A stretch of DNA of 10,329 nt from UBA6220 sp937870835 (GTDB lineage Bacteria; Patescibacteriota; Minisyncoccia; Minisyncoccales; Minisyncoccaceae): contig DAOLWP010000020.1 in NCBI GenBank assembly GCA_035421265.1, positions 1-10,329 of the forward strand, given 5' to 3'. The notes beneath the pieces are model-generated. The model was not told where the DNA came from, ran no database searches, and saw only the letters and a program-made list of their open reading frames with translations. How positions within the stretch are numbered: position 1 is the first letter of the stretch; each line of letters starts with the position of its first letter. The translations under genes were made by a program, and so were the position numbers. Shown piece after piece: positions 1-7,361 of the stretch.

Positions 1-30
1 AAAGGACTTTTTAGTAAAGTAAGAATATCG

Positions 31-63
31 AATGTTTGGGGGTCTGACCCCTAAACATTTTTT
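31..63 (+). terminator. Rho-independent terminator of an upstream plus-strand gene
   Basis: The arms AATGTTT (31-37) and AAACATT (53-59) pair. They continue inward through a G-T wobble (38/52) and GGGG/CCCC (39-42/48-51) to a TCTGA loop. This gives a 12-bp stem and is followed at once by a T run (58-63). The T run lies only on the plus-strand 3' side, so it should end a transcript entering from the left. In-frame stops at 12-14 and 20-22 would fit the end of such a gene, but its coding sequence cannot be identified from so few bases. Confidence 0.85.
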
Positions 64-97
64 CTAAATATTTCTCTACGAATAAAGAATAAAAAAC

Positions 98-126
98 TTG
101 ATTATTGAAACTAAATTAGATAAGAT
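98..126 (+). promoter_or_regulatory. Candidate sigma-70-type promoter for valS
   Basis: TTGATT (98-103) and TAAGAT (121-126) are separated by 17 bases. Each box matches the consensus at four of six positions. It lies in the AT-only spacer between the upstream terminator and valS and would give a leader of roughly 70 nt. The -10 box also forms one arm of a small inverted repeat, TAAGAT/ATCTTA (121-126 and 133-138). Matches this weak are easy to find in AT-rich DNA, so this is tentative. Confidence 0.3.
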
Positions 127-200
127 GAAAATATCTTAATAACATCCAATCTTAAAAATATCTATATAAAAAATATTTTAAAAATTTAATTTGAAAAACT

Positions 201-2558
201 ATGGATAAAATTAGTTTAAAAACAGATGCTGAACTTCCTAAAAATTATGATTTCAAAACCGCGGAAGCAAGGTGGATTAAAAATTGGGCAGAAAATAAAT
301 ATTTTGAATTTAATCGCCAAAATTCGGGCGAACTTTTTGTAGTTGACACTCCCCCGCCTTATGTTTCCGCCGACCATTTGCACGCTGGGCATATTATGTC
401 GTACGCCCAAGCCGAATTTATTGTCCGCTATAAAAGAATGCGCGGATTTAATGTTTTTTACCCGATGGGATTTGATGACAATGGCTTGCCAACGGAAAGA
501 TTTGTAGAAAAAAAATATAAAATAGATAAATCTAAAACAACTCGGTCAGAATTTATTAAACTTTGCTTATCGGAAACAGAAAAAGGCATTCAGACTTATA
601 AAGAGCTTTGGAATGCGCTGGGAATTTCAGTGGATTGGACCAAAACTTACAGCACGATTGCGCCGCTTGCTACCAAGGTTTCTCAAAAATCTATTTTAGA
701 TTTATACAAAAAAGGATTATTATATAAAAAAGAGCTGCCGATATTATGGTGTCCCTTTTGCCAAACCGCTATTTCTCAATCTGATTTAGAAGACAAAACG
801 CGCGAATCTAAAATGAATTATATCAATTTTAGGTCTATGGACAATAAGGATTTGCTTATTGCCACAACCCGTCCTGAATTAATTCCTGCTTGCGTGGCTC
901 TTTATGCAAACCCTACTGACACGCGTTTTAAGCATTTAATAGGACAGAAGGCAAGGGTGCCTATCTTTGAATATGAAGTGCCGATTTTAAGCAGCGAAAA
1001 AGTAGCTTTGGAAACTGGAACTGGTTTAATGATGGTGTGTACTTGGGGAGACCAAGAAGATTTAGAAAAATGGCGCGCTGATAATTTAGATACTCGCCAT
1101 ATTATTACCGAAGACGGCCACTTAAATAATTTAGCCGGACCCTACGAAGGTCTGACAATTTTAGAAGCCCGTGAAAAGATTTTGGCTGACTTAAAAAATA
1201 AAAACTTATTAGTTAAGCAGGAAACGATTGAACAAGTCCTGAATGTCCACGAAAGATGCGAAACCCCAGTTGAACTAATTCAAAGCCAACAATGGTTTAT
1301 TAAAATTACTGAGCTAAAAGAAAAATGGATAGAACTGGGACGGCAAATTCATTGGTATCCTGATTATATGATAAATAATTATGAACTCTGGGTAAATTCA
1401 TTAAAATGGGATTGGTGCGTCAGCCGTCAAAGATTTTTTGGAGTTCCTTTCCCTTTTTGGAATTGCGCGGATTGCGGCGAAATAATTTTGCCTAATGAAA
1501 ATGATTTGCCGATTAATCCATTTGAACAAAAACCGCCCCTTTCCCAATGCCCGCATTGCGGAAGCCAAAAAATAGAACCAGAAGCTGATGTTATGGATAC
1601 TTGGGCAACCTCTTCCTGTACGCCGTTTCTTTTACGCGAATTAGGCGGCAGCGAAGATTTATTTCCAGTTGATTTGCGACCAAATGCGCATGAAATTATT
1701 CGCACTTGGGATTTTTATTCGATTGTGAAAGGATATTATAATTTTAATACTATTCCTTTCAAAAATATAATGGTCTCGGGGCATGGTTTAGATGAACAAG
1801 GCCGCAAAATTAGCAAACGATTAGGCAATTATACTCCGGCTGATAAATTGGTTGAACAATATGGGGCGGACGCAATTAGATACTGGGCTACTGGCGCTGG
1901 TTTGGGGCAAAATTTACGCTTTAGCGAAATAGAAATTAAAAAAGGAAAACAGATTGCCACTAAACTTTGGAATGCAGGCAAATTCATTTTAACAAATTGT
2001 AAAGATTATGACCCGAATGAACCGGCTATTTTTGAGCCAGCGGATAATTGGATTATTCAAGAGCTTAATCAAACTATTGCCGAAGCCACTAATAATTTTG
2101 AAGAATACCAATACGCAAAAGCTAAAACAGCTACTGAAGAATTTTTTATGTCTAAATTTGCTGACTATTATGTTGAATTTGTAAAATATCGCCTTTACGG
2201 TGAAAATACGATGTCTAAAAGAGCGGCGCAAAATACTTTAATTAATATTTTTATTAATATCTTAAAATTATACGCGCCTTTAATCCCTTTTGTAACCGAA
2301 GAATTATTCCAATACTTTTCTAATGAACCAACAATTCATTTATCTAAATGGCCGGAAACATTAAAGATGCCGGCAGAAATAGATTTATCGGATTTTGATA
2401 AAGCAATAAAAGCTATTGATGAAATTAGAAAATATAAATCGGAAAATAAAATATCGTTAGGCGCGGAATTAGAAGAATATAAATTAACAACTAAAGTCAA
2501 TTTAGAAAAATACGGTGAATTCATCCGCAAAGCTATCCGAGTAAAAAATTTAATCTAA
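201..2558 (+). CDS. valS: Valyl-tRNA synthetase (valine--tRNA ligase)
   Basis: Cytoplasmic class Ia synthetase that charges tRNA-Val with valine; 785 residues, compact beside the roughly 950 of E. coli ValRS. Visible in order: N-terminal Rossmann part with PPPYVSADHLHAGH (HxGH signature at residues 61-64) and GFDDNGLPTER (90-100); CP1 editing domain with IATTRPEL (220-227) and GTGLMMVCTWGD (273-284); likely zinc knuckles C184/C187 and C422/C425/C450/C453; DVMDTWATSS (463-472), which favours Val over Ile or Leu; KMSKS-loop equivalent GRKISKRLGN (534-543); helical anticodon-binding domain (about 615-720). The TTRPELIPACVAL and MDTWATSS forms resemble the ValRS subtype I associate with actinobacteria rather than the E. 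coli type. The C-terminal coiled-coil arm of long ValRS enzymes is not seen. The fifth KMSKS position is Arg instead of Ser. The start gives the expected N-terminus; no Shine-Dalgarno sequence precedes it. The gene stands alone and converges on the surface-protein gene. Confidence 0.96.
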   Translation: MDKISLKTDAELPKNYDFKTAEARWIKNWAENKYFEFNRQNSGELFVVDTPPPYVSADHLHAGHIMSYAQAEFIVRYKRMRGFNVFYPMGFDDNGLPTERFVEKKYKIDKSKTTRSEFIKLCLSETEKGIQTYKELWNALGISVDWTKTYSTIAPLATKVSQKSILDLYKKGLLYKKELPILWCPFCQTAISQSDLEDKTRESKMNYINFRSMDNKDLLIATTRPELIPACVALYANPTDTRFKHLIGQKARVPIFEYEVPILSSEKVALETGTGLMMVCTWGDQEDLEKWRADNLDTRHIITEDGHLNNLAGPYEGLTILEAREKILADLKNKNLLVKQETIEQVLNVHERCETPVELIQSQQWFIKITELKEKWIELGRQIHWYPDYMINNYELWVNSLKWDWCVSRQRFFGVPFPFWNCADCGEIILPNENDLPINPFEQKPPLSQCPHCGSQKIEPEADVMDTWATSSCTPFLLRELGGSEDLFPVDLRPNAHEIIRTWDFYSIVKGYYNFNTIPFKNIMVSGHGLDEQGRKISKRLGNYTPADKLVEQYGADAIRYWATGAGLGQNLRFSEIEIKKGKQIATKLWNAGKFILTNCKDYDPNEPAIFEPADNWIIQELNQTIAEATNNFEEYQYAKAKTATEEFFMSKFADYYVEFVKYRLYGENTMSKRAAQNTLINIFINILKLYAPLIPFVTEELFQYFSNEPTIHLSKWPETLKMPAEIDLSDFDKAIKAIDEIRKYKSENKISLGAELEEYKLTTKVNLEKYGEFIRKAIRVKNLI

Positions 2559-2571
2559 AGTTTAGAAATCG

Positions 2572-2656
2572 TCGGGGATCTCCTTCGGGCCGGTTTCTGC
2601 TGAAACCGCCTTCGGATCTGGCTCACTCCCTCAATCTTTGGAGTTTGGTCCCAAAG
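2572..2656. other. GC-richer, hairpin-rich intergenic patch of unknown role
   Basis: This stretch between two convergent genes is clearly richer in G+C than the surrounding spacer DNA. It contains a perfect 7-bp hairpin CGGTTTC-TGCT-GAAACCG (2591-2608). On either side are direct copies of CCTTCGG (2582-2588, 2609-2615) and GGATCT (2576-2581, 2614-2619). A second hairpin, CTTTGG/CCAAAG, lies at 2636-2641/2651-2656. There is no T tract, so it is not an obvious terminator. No convincing reading frame is present. It might be a structured 3' UTR, a small RNA or a dispersed intergenic repeat; the sequence alone does not decide. Confidence 0.35.
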
Positions 2657-2660
2657 ACAA

Positions 2661-2697
2661 AAAGCCAGGGGCTTAACCCCTGACTTTCTAATTTTTT
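2661..2697. terminator. Bidirectional terminator between valS and the surface-protein gene
   Basis: CAGGGG (2666-2671) pairs with CCCCTG (2677-2682) around a CTTAA loop. After one mismatch the stem extends through AAAG (2661-2664) and CTTT (2684-2687). On the plus strand it is followed by a T run at 2692-2697. On the minus strand the bases after the stem are also T-rich (complement of 2651-2664). It therefore suits both convergent transcripts: valS, which stops at 2558, and the surface gene, which stops at 2728. Confidence 0.8.
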
Positions 2698-2727
2698 GTT
2701 TTGATGTTTCGGCTAATCGTTAAGTTT

Positions 2728-5700
2728 TTATTGTTGAATAGAAAAATATCTGTCTCGGCCGTAAGCTGGCACAGCCACTGGCGCTTCGGCTTGTTTTTTC
2801 TCGTTCCTCTTTTTCATAATAAAGTAAACTATTAAGAAAATAATTAAACCGACAATTAAACCTAATAAAAGCCATAAAAGATTCCACCACCAGCCACCAT
2901 TAACCTCAGCTGAAGCAACGCTCGCGCTTGGGCAAGCTTCTCCATTAGTCGCACCTGCCACAATAGCCGAAGACACATTAATTTGCAACATATCTTCAAC
3001 TGATTCCGCGTTTTTCGCGTTCGCGCTTACTTTATTAATTAGGGTTTGATTTGCGGCGCCATTGCCAATTTTAATAGTAAAGGTTAAAGTTTTGGCTTGA
3101 TTTATAGGAATAGTTCCAAGTAAAATAGTCCCATTAACATCACCTGCATAGTTTTTACCATTTAAGCGAATATTGGATACATTATCAATATTCGTCGGCA
3201 AAATATTAGTTAAAATAACATTTTCTAAAGCGTGCGCATCAGCCGATGAAACAGTGATATTAACTTCTACTTCATCGCCTGGCGCAGCTGAAATAACTTT
3301 ACCAACTACTCCATTTTTAGTAATATTTTTACCAGTAATTTGAACATCAACATTTCTAACTACTGAAACTGGTGGGACATAAATTGATCCTTTTGTTTCA
3401 ACATAAGTGCTTACCGTTTTTTTAGCATAAGCGCTATCTGACCAAGAATATAAACCTTCATCGCAACCAACCGACCAAGCGCGATAATAATAGGTTTTAT
3501 TGGTATAAATATTTTGGTCAAAATAACTATTACCTGTTCCTAAATAAACAATAATACCATCTGTGCTTGACGCTGGATAAGCGCCTATTTTCCGAGTAAT
3601 AACTGTATAACAAGCACCCGAACCAGTAGACCAAGACAAATTAACTCCATTACTGCCATTAAAATAAGCGTTAAAGTTAAAAGGTGAATCGGGAGCAGTT
3701 ATAAATTTCAAGGTATTGCCATATACTGTTACCCCATTGCTGCCAGTCGCTTCAGCTCTAAATGAATAAGCTTTAGCTTTTTCTAAATTGTAAATAGTAG
3801 CTGAAAATCGTTCGCCAACAGTTAAATTATTATTGACATTAACAGTCATATTTAAGTTATTGCCTCGGCCATAAGTAAATTTAGCTCCAACTGAGCCACC
3901 AACATTATAACCACTTACTGCGCCATTCAAAACAGCTGAATTGGTCGTTACAGAAGTAGCATTATAAGTCGTAACTGTTAAATTAGAATAAGATTGAGTA
4001 TTGCTTTTTACATAAATAGATACCGAACTGGAAGAGGATTGTCCGCGATTATTAGTGACAGTTAGCGTGCAAGTATAAGTAGTATCAGAATATACAATCG
4101 GCGCGTAAAAAGTTGGATTTAAGACATTATAATTAGATAGTGAACCGCCATTGCAATTCCAAGAATAAGTTAAAGAATAACCTTGAGGGTCAGAAGCGGT
4201 AGCATCTAAATAAATGCTTTGACCACTTTGAATAGTTTTGCTTGACCCGGCATAAACAATTGGGGGTTGCTGATAATTCGCATTGGCTCGGACATAAATA
4301 TTTACTGAACTTGAAGCAGACATTCCCACCGTATTTATAACCGTCAAAGTACAAACATAAGTAGTATTAGAATATACAATCGGCGCGTAAAAAGTTGGAT
4401 TTAAGACATTATAATTAGATAGTGAACCGCCATTGCAATTCCAAGAATAAGTTAAAGAATAACCTTGAGGGTCAGAAGCGGTAGCATCTAAATAAATGCT
4501 TTGACCACTTTGAACTTCTTTATATGAGCCAGCATAAACTGAAGGAGCTTGATTGGTTTGAATTTTATAAGCCATACAAGATGCATCGCTACCGCCAGAT
4601 TGTCCATAACAAGTCCAATACCAAGGACCATAACCAGTCACGCCTGATGGATAACCAGAATTACATAAGCCAGTTGTAGGTTGAGAAGTAAAATTGCCTC
4701 CACTTGATGGTCCACAAATACCATTTACGGCCGAAATACAAGATTGAGAGGTTGGATATGGATTAGAGCCAACACAGCCCGATGGACTAGAATAACAATT
4801 TCTAGTTTGAATGCCACTTACACAAGCGCTCCAAGAATCACAAGTCCAAGTACAGGTAGGCGTAGTTTTTTGAGCACTGCAACTTACCGTGGACCCGCCA
4901 TTTATTCCATAACACGCCCAAAACCAGGGACCAGAACCAGAGACGCTAGAAGCTGTGCCCTGAGAACATAAATTGGCAGTTGGAGCTGAACCAAAAGTGC
5001 CGCCATTGGCTGAACCGCATTGACCATCTACAGCAGTAGATGTTTTACTAGCTGAACAATTAGCTGAGCTTCCTCCATTTTCTCCTTGGCAAGTCCAATA
5101 CCATGGACCAGAACCAGTTACAGTTGAAGCCGTGCCTTGATAACATAAGCCACTCGTAGGTTGAGAAGTAAAATATTGTCCATTTGAAGAACCGCACTGG
5201 CCATAAACTGGGATAAGAATTTTTTGAGCGACGCAACTTACCGTGGATCCGCCATTAGAACCTTGGCAAGTCCAATGCCATGGACCAGAACCAGTTACAG
5301 TTGAAGCCGTGCCTTGATAACATAAGCCACTCGTAGGTTGAGAATCGTAACTATTATTATTAGCATAGCCACATTGACCATTTATGGGTACAGCTGTTTT
5401 TTGAGCACTGCAACTTACTGTGGAGCCGCCATTTATTCCATAACACGCCCAAGACCAGGGACCAGAACCAGAGACACTAGAAGCTGTGCCCTGAGAACAT
5501 AAATTGGTAGTTGGAGCTGAACCAAAAGTGCCGCCATCTGAAGAACCGCACTGGCCATTGACTGGGATAAGAGTTTTTTGAGCTGAACAATTTACAGAGA
5601 TACCACCGCCGGTGCCATTACAAGTCCAATGCCACGGACCACTGCCTGATACTGAGGAAGGATTGCCTGAATTACATAAGCCATTTGTGGGTTGAGAAGT

Positions 5701-7228
5701 AAAACTTTGTCCATCTGAAGAACCGCACTGACCATTGACTGGAACAGTACAAGATTGAGAGGTTGGATATGGATTAGAGCCAACACAGCCCGATGGACTA
5801 GAATAACAATTTCTAGTTTGAATGCCACTTACACAAGCGCTCCAAGAATCACAAGTCCAAGTACAGGTAGGCGTAGTTTTTTGAGCACTGCAACTTACCG
5901 TGGACCCGCCATTAGAGCCTTGGCAAGTCCAATACCACGGACCAGAACCAGAGACGCTAGAAGCTGTGCCCTGACTACATAAATTAGTTGTGGGTTGAGA
6001 AGTAAAACTTTGTCCATCTGAAGAACCACACTGACCATTGACTGGAACAGTACAAGATTGAGAGGTTGGATATGGATTAGAGCNNNNNNNNNNNNNNNNN
6101 NNNNNNNNNNNNNNNNNNNNNNNNNNNNNNNNNNNNNNNNNNNNNNNNNNNNNNNNNNNNNNNNNNNNNNNNNNNNNNNNNNNACGGACCAGAACCAGAG
6201 ACGCTAGAAGCTGTGCCCTGACTACATAAATTAGTTGTAGGTTGAGAAGTAAAACTTTGTCCATTTGAAGAACCGCACTGGCCATTGACAACTACAGCAC
6301 AAGCTGACACTGTTTTAGTTAAAGTATTATTATTTTCATTACTTTCTGTTACCCGCCCTTCCCAATCTACTATGGCAGTAATAGTAGCAGTTTGATTGGT
6401 GTTTACTCCGATTAAGCCGGGAGTAAAACCGCCAGTAGTTGCACAAGACCCCGGAGCAGGAACAGCAAAACGATAATAAGAATTGCCCGGGAAACTTTCA
6501 CTGCCACTACTAATTTTAATTAGAAAATCACCACTGCCCGTACCTGATCCTTGGTTACAATAAGTAACTTTAATATAATAAGGACATTCATAAAAAATAT
6601 CAGACACTACTAAATCTGGTAAAGCAGTTTTTTTAGCGCTGCAACTAGCCGTGGAGCCGCCATTTATTCCATAACACGCCCAAGACCAGGGACCAGAACC
6701 AGAAACACTAGAAGCAGTACCTGTAGCGCAAAGATTAGAGGTCGGGGCTGAAGCAAAAGACCCGCCATTGGCAGTTCCGCAAGAACCGTTCACTACCGAA
6801 ACAGAACCGCAACCTGGCACTGTTTTTGTTAGGGTGTTATTGCCCTCATTAGTTTCCTGAATATCTTTAAACCAATCTGCGGTAGCCGTAACAGTATAAC
6901 TATTGTTGGGATCTATGTTGAGAAAATAAGGTAAAAAATAAGCAGTTGCGCAAGGGGTTTTTAAAGGTATTGTAGAATCTATTATAACAGGATCGCTGTA
7001 TATGGTTATACTCCCTTTAGTAAGCCCTATTCTAAACATTCCACTCATATCAGTGCCTTGGTTGCAAACAGTTACTCCAATATAACATGGGCAACGATAG
7101 TTAAAAATATCGGTAACAACTAAATCAGGAGCAGCCAAGACATTGCCACCTACTATTAAAGTTCCAAAAAATAAAGCAAAAACAACCAAAGAGCTCAATA
7201 AAACAGATTTTTGAATAATTTTAGACAT
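2728..7228 (-). CDS. Giant secreted, membrane-anchored Cys-rich repeat surface protein (interrupted by an assembly gap)
   Basis: Probable cell-surface adhesin or contact protein; no enzymatic domain seen. The start at 7228 gives a basic N-terminus and a signal peptide, likely cut after VLA (residues 30-32). Two CARDB-type domains follow (about 34-140 and 204-310), both with extra shared cysteines. A four-Cys module (xNGQCG...NLC...GSGPWxWxCxG.NGG..SCSA) sits between the CARDBs and then recurs eight more times down to 4564. Six-Cys TSP1-like modules (WTCDSWSAC..GIQTRNC) are interspersed. Next come two PKD domains (4548-4288, 4266-4006), two FN3-like domains (3990-3694, 3684-3418), a DUF11-like domain (3360-2971), and a Trp-rich stretch leading into a membrane helix (about 2880-2815) with a basic KKRNEKK tail. 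No LPXTG or PEP-CTERM signal is seen. The 100-N gap puts 7228-6185 and 6081-2728 in different frames; a gap length divisible by three joins them. With the predicted 156-nt gap the protein is about 1518 residues. No Shine-Dalgarno sequence. Ligand unknown. Confidence 0.88.
4087..4232. repeat. 146-bp exact direct repeat, copy in the second PKD domain
   Basis: By eye this is base-for-base identical to 4369-4514, at an offset of 282 bp (94 codons). It encodes the core of the second PKD domain (SGQSIYLDATASDPQG through NPTFYAPIVYS). Identity includes silent positions and ends sharply; the flanking PKD sequence has diverged. This indicates recent duplication or gene conversion. Confidence 0.92.
4369..4514. 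repeat. 146-bp exact direct repeat, copy in the first PKD domain
   Basis: Partner of 4087-4232. It encodes the same PKD core in the first domain. The two proteins differ only outside this block: for example, VINTVGMSASSSVNIYV in this domain corresponds to VTNNRGQSSSSSVSIYV in the other. Confidence 0.92.
4737..4902. repeat. 166-bp exact direct repeat, distal copy
   Basis: By eye this is identical to 5748-5913, at an offset of 1011 bp (337 codons). It covers a whole TSP1-like module plus the end of the preceding four-Cys module. Outside the block the sequences diverge at once: TTATTCC here against AGAGCCT in the other copy. Confidence 0.92.
5748..5913. repeat. 166-bp exact direct repeat, proximal copy
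   Basis: Partner of 4737-4902. Its left part (from about 5740 to 5780) recurs again at 6044-6083, immediately left of the N gap and 303 bp away. A third copy of the TSP1-like module is therefore expected inside the gap. Confidence 0.92.
6084..6183. other. Assembly gap (100 N) inside the surface-protein gene
   Basis: The run is exactly 100 N, a conventional placeholder, so its length is probably not real. The left flank (6044-6083) matches the sequence ending at 5780, and the right flank (from 6184) matches the sequence starting at 5937. The template between those points is 156 bp. Replacing 100 N with 156 nt (or 156 plus multiples of the 303-bp period) brings the two halves of the gene into one frame. 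The gap most likely reflects collapse of near-identical repeats. Confidence 0.9.
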
Positions 7229-7274
7229 ATATTTATTATTTATTTATAATTTTTATAGCCTTTCTATTTTTTAT

Positions 7275-7303
7275 AAAATAGCAAAATAATGTATTTTTGT
7301 CAA
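7275..7303 (-). promoter_or_regulatory. Promoter of the surface-protein gene
   Basis: On the minus strand a perfect TTGACA -35 box (7303-7298) is followed by a 17-nt spacer. The -10 box is TATTTT (7280-7275), preceded by TGC, that is, an extended -10 element. Initiation near 7268 would leave about 40 nt of leader. The -10 box overlaps a 7-bp inverted repeat, CTATTTT/AAAATAG (7264-7270, 7275-7281). The surface gene can thus be expressed separately from the cluster upstream of it. Confidence 0.55.
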
Positions 7304-7361
7304 GTCCAATATATGCCCATCAAAAATCTCCATTTATATATGAAAAAAACAAATAAAATGC

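Larger units (their letters stand above)
4564..6793 (-). repeat. Array of four-Cys modules with interspersed six-Cys TSP1-like modules
   Basis: Four-Cys modules of about 55 residues lie at 6793-6626, 6289 into the gap, 6042-5875, 5739-5572, 5562-5395, 5385-5221, 5208-5041, 5031-4864 and 4728-4564. The first is separated from the rest by the second CARDB domain. TSP1-like modules of 42 residues lie at 5874-5749 and 4863-4738, and the tail of a third at 6081-6052 abuts the gap. Subtypes are mixed: some units read GTFGSAPT with WACYGINGG, others QSFTSQPT with WTCQGSNGG. They shuffle along the array as if recombined. Linkers are two to four residues, and spacing is always a whole number of codons. 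I do not know a family name for the four-Cys module; similar units seem familiar from other bacterial surface proteins. Confidence 0.9.

Noticed and set aside
64..200. T-box or other riboswitch leader for valS
   Set aside because: The leader is nearly all A/T, with no stem I-like structure, no conserved T-box sequence and no antiterminator hairpin.
1427..2530. Minus-strand open frames inside valS (1427-1705, 1989-2231, 2336-2530) and one at 216-410
   Set aside because: They are short, antisense to a fully supported valS reading frame, and have no independent evidence.
5592..5828. Minus-strand 78-codon open frame in another frame within the repeat array
   Set aside because: It is an out-of-frame reading of the repeated surface-protein sequence, with no independent features.
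4744..5982. Two plus-strand open frames of 75 codons (4744-4971 and 5755-5982) with nearly the same product
   Set aside because: They are antisense to the duplicated TSP1-like/four-Cys block and match each other only because that DNA is duplicated. The products are Arg/Thr-rich with no recognisable features.
4564..6060. CRISPR array or non-coding tandem repeat
   Set aside because: Repeats are long, in frame, spaced by whole codons, and encode conserved Cys/Trp patterns; there are no short repeats with unique spacers.
6084..6291. A true frameshift or two separate genes at the surface-protein locus
   Set aside because: The frame change coincides exactly with the placeholder gap, and the repeat-predicted length of 156 nt restores one frame. 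The right half has the signal peptide and the left half the membrane anchor.
7310..7361. Terminator after the FtsQ-like gene
   Set aside because: On the minus strand there is a run of seven T (7349-7343), but the preceding stem (AATAA/TTATT) is only about five A-T pairs, too weak to call.
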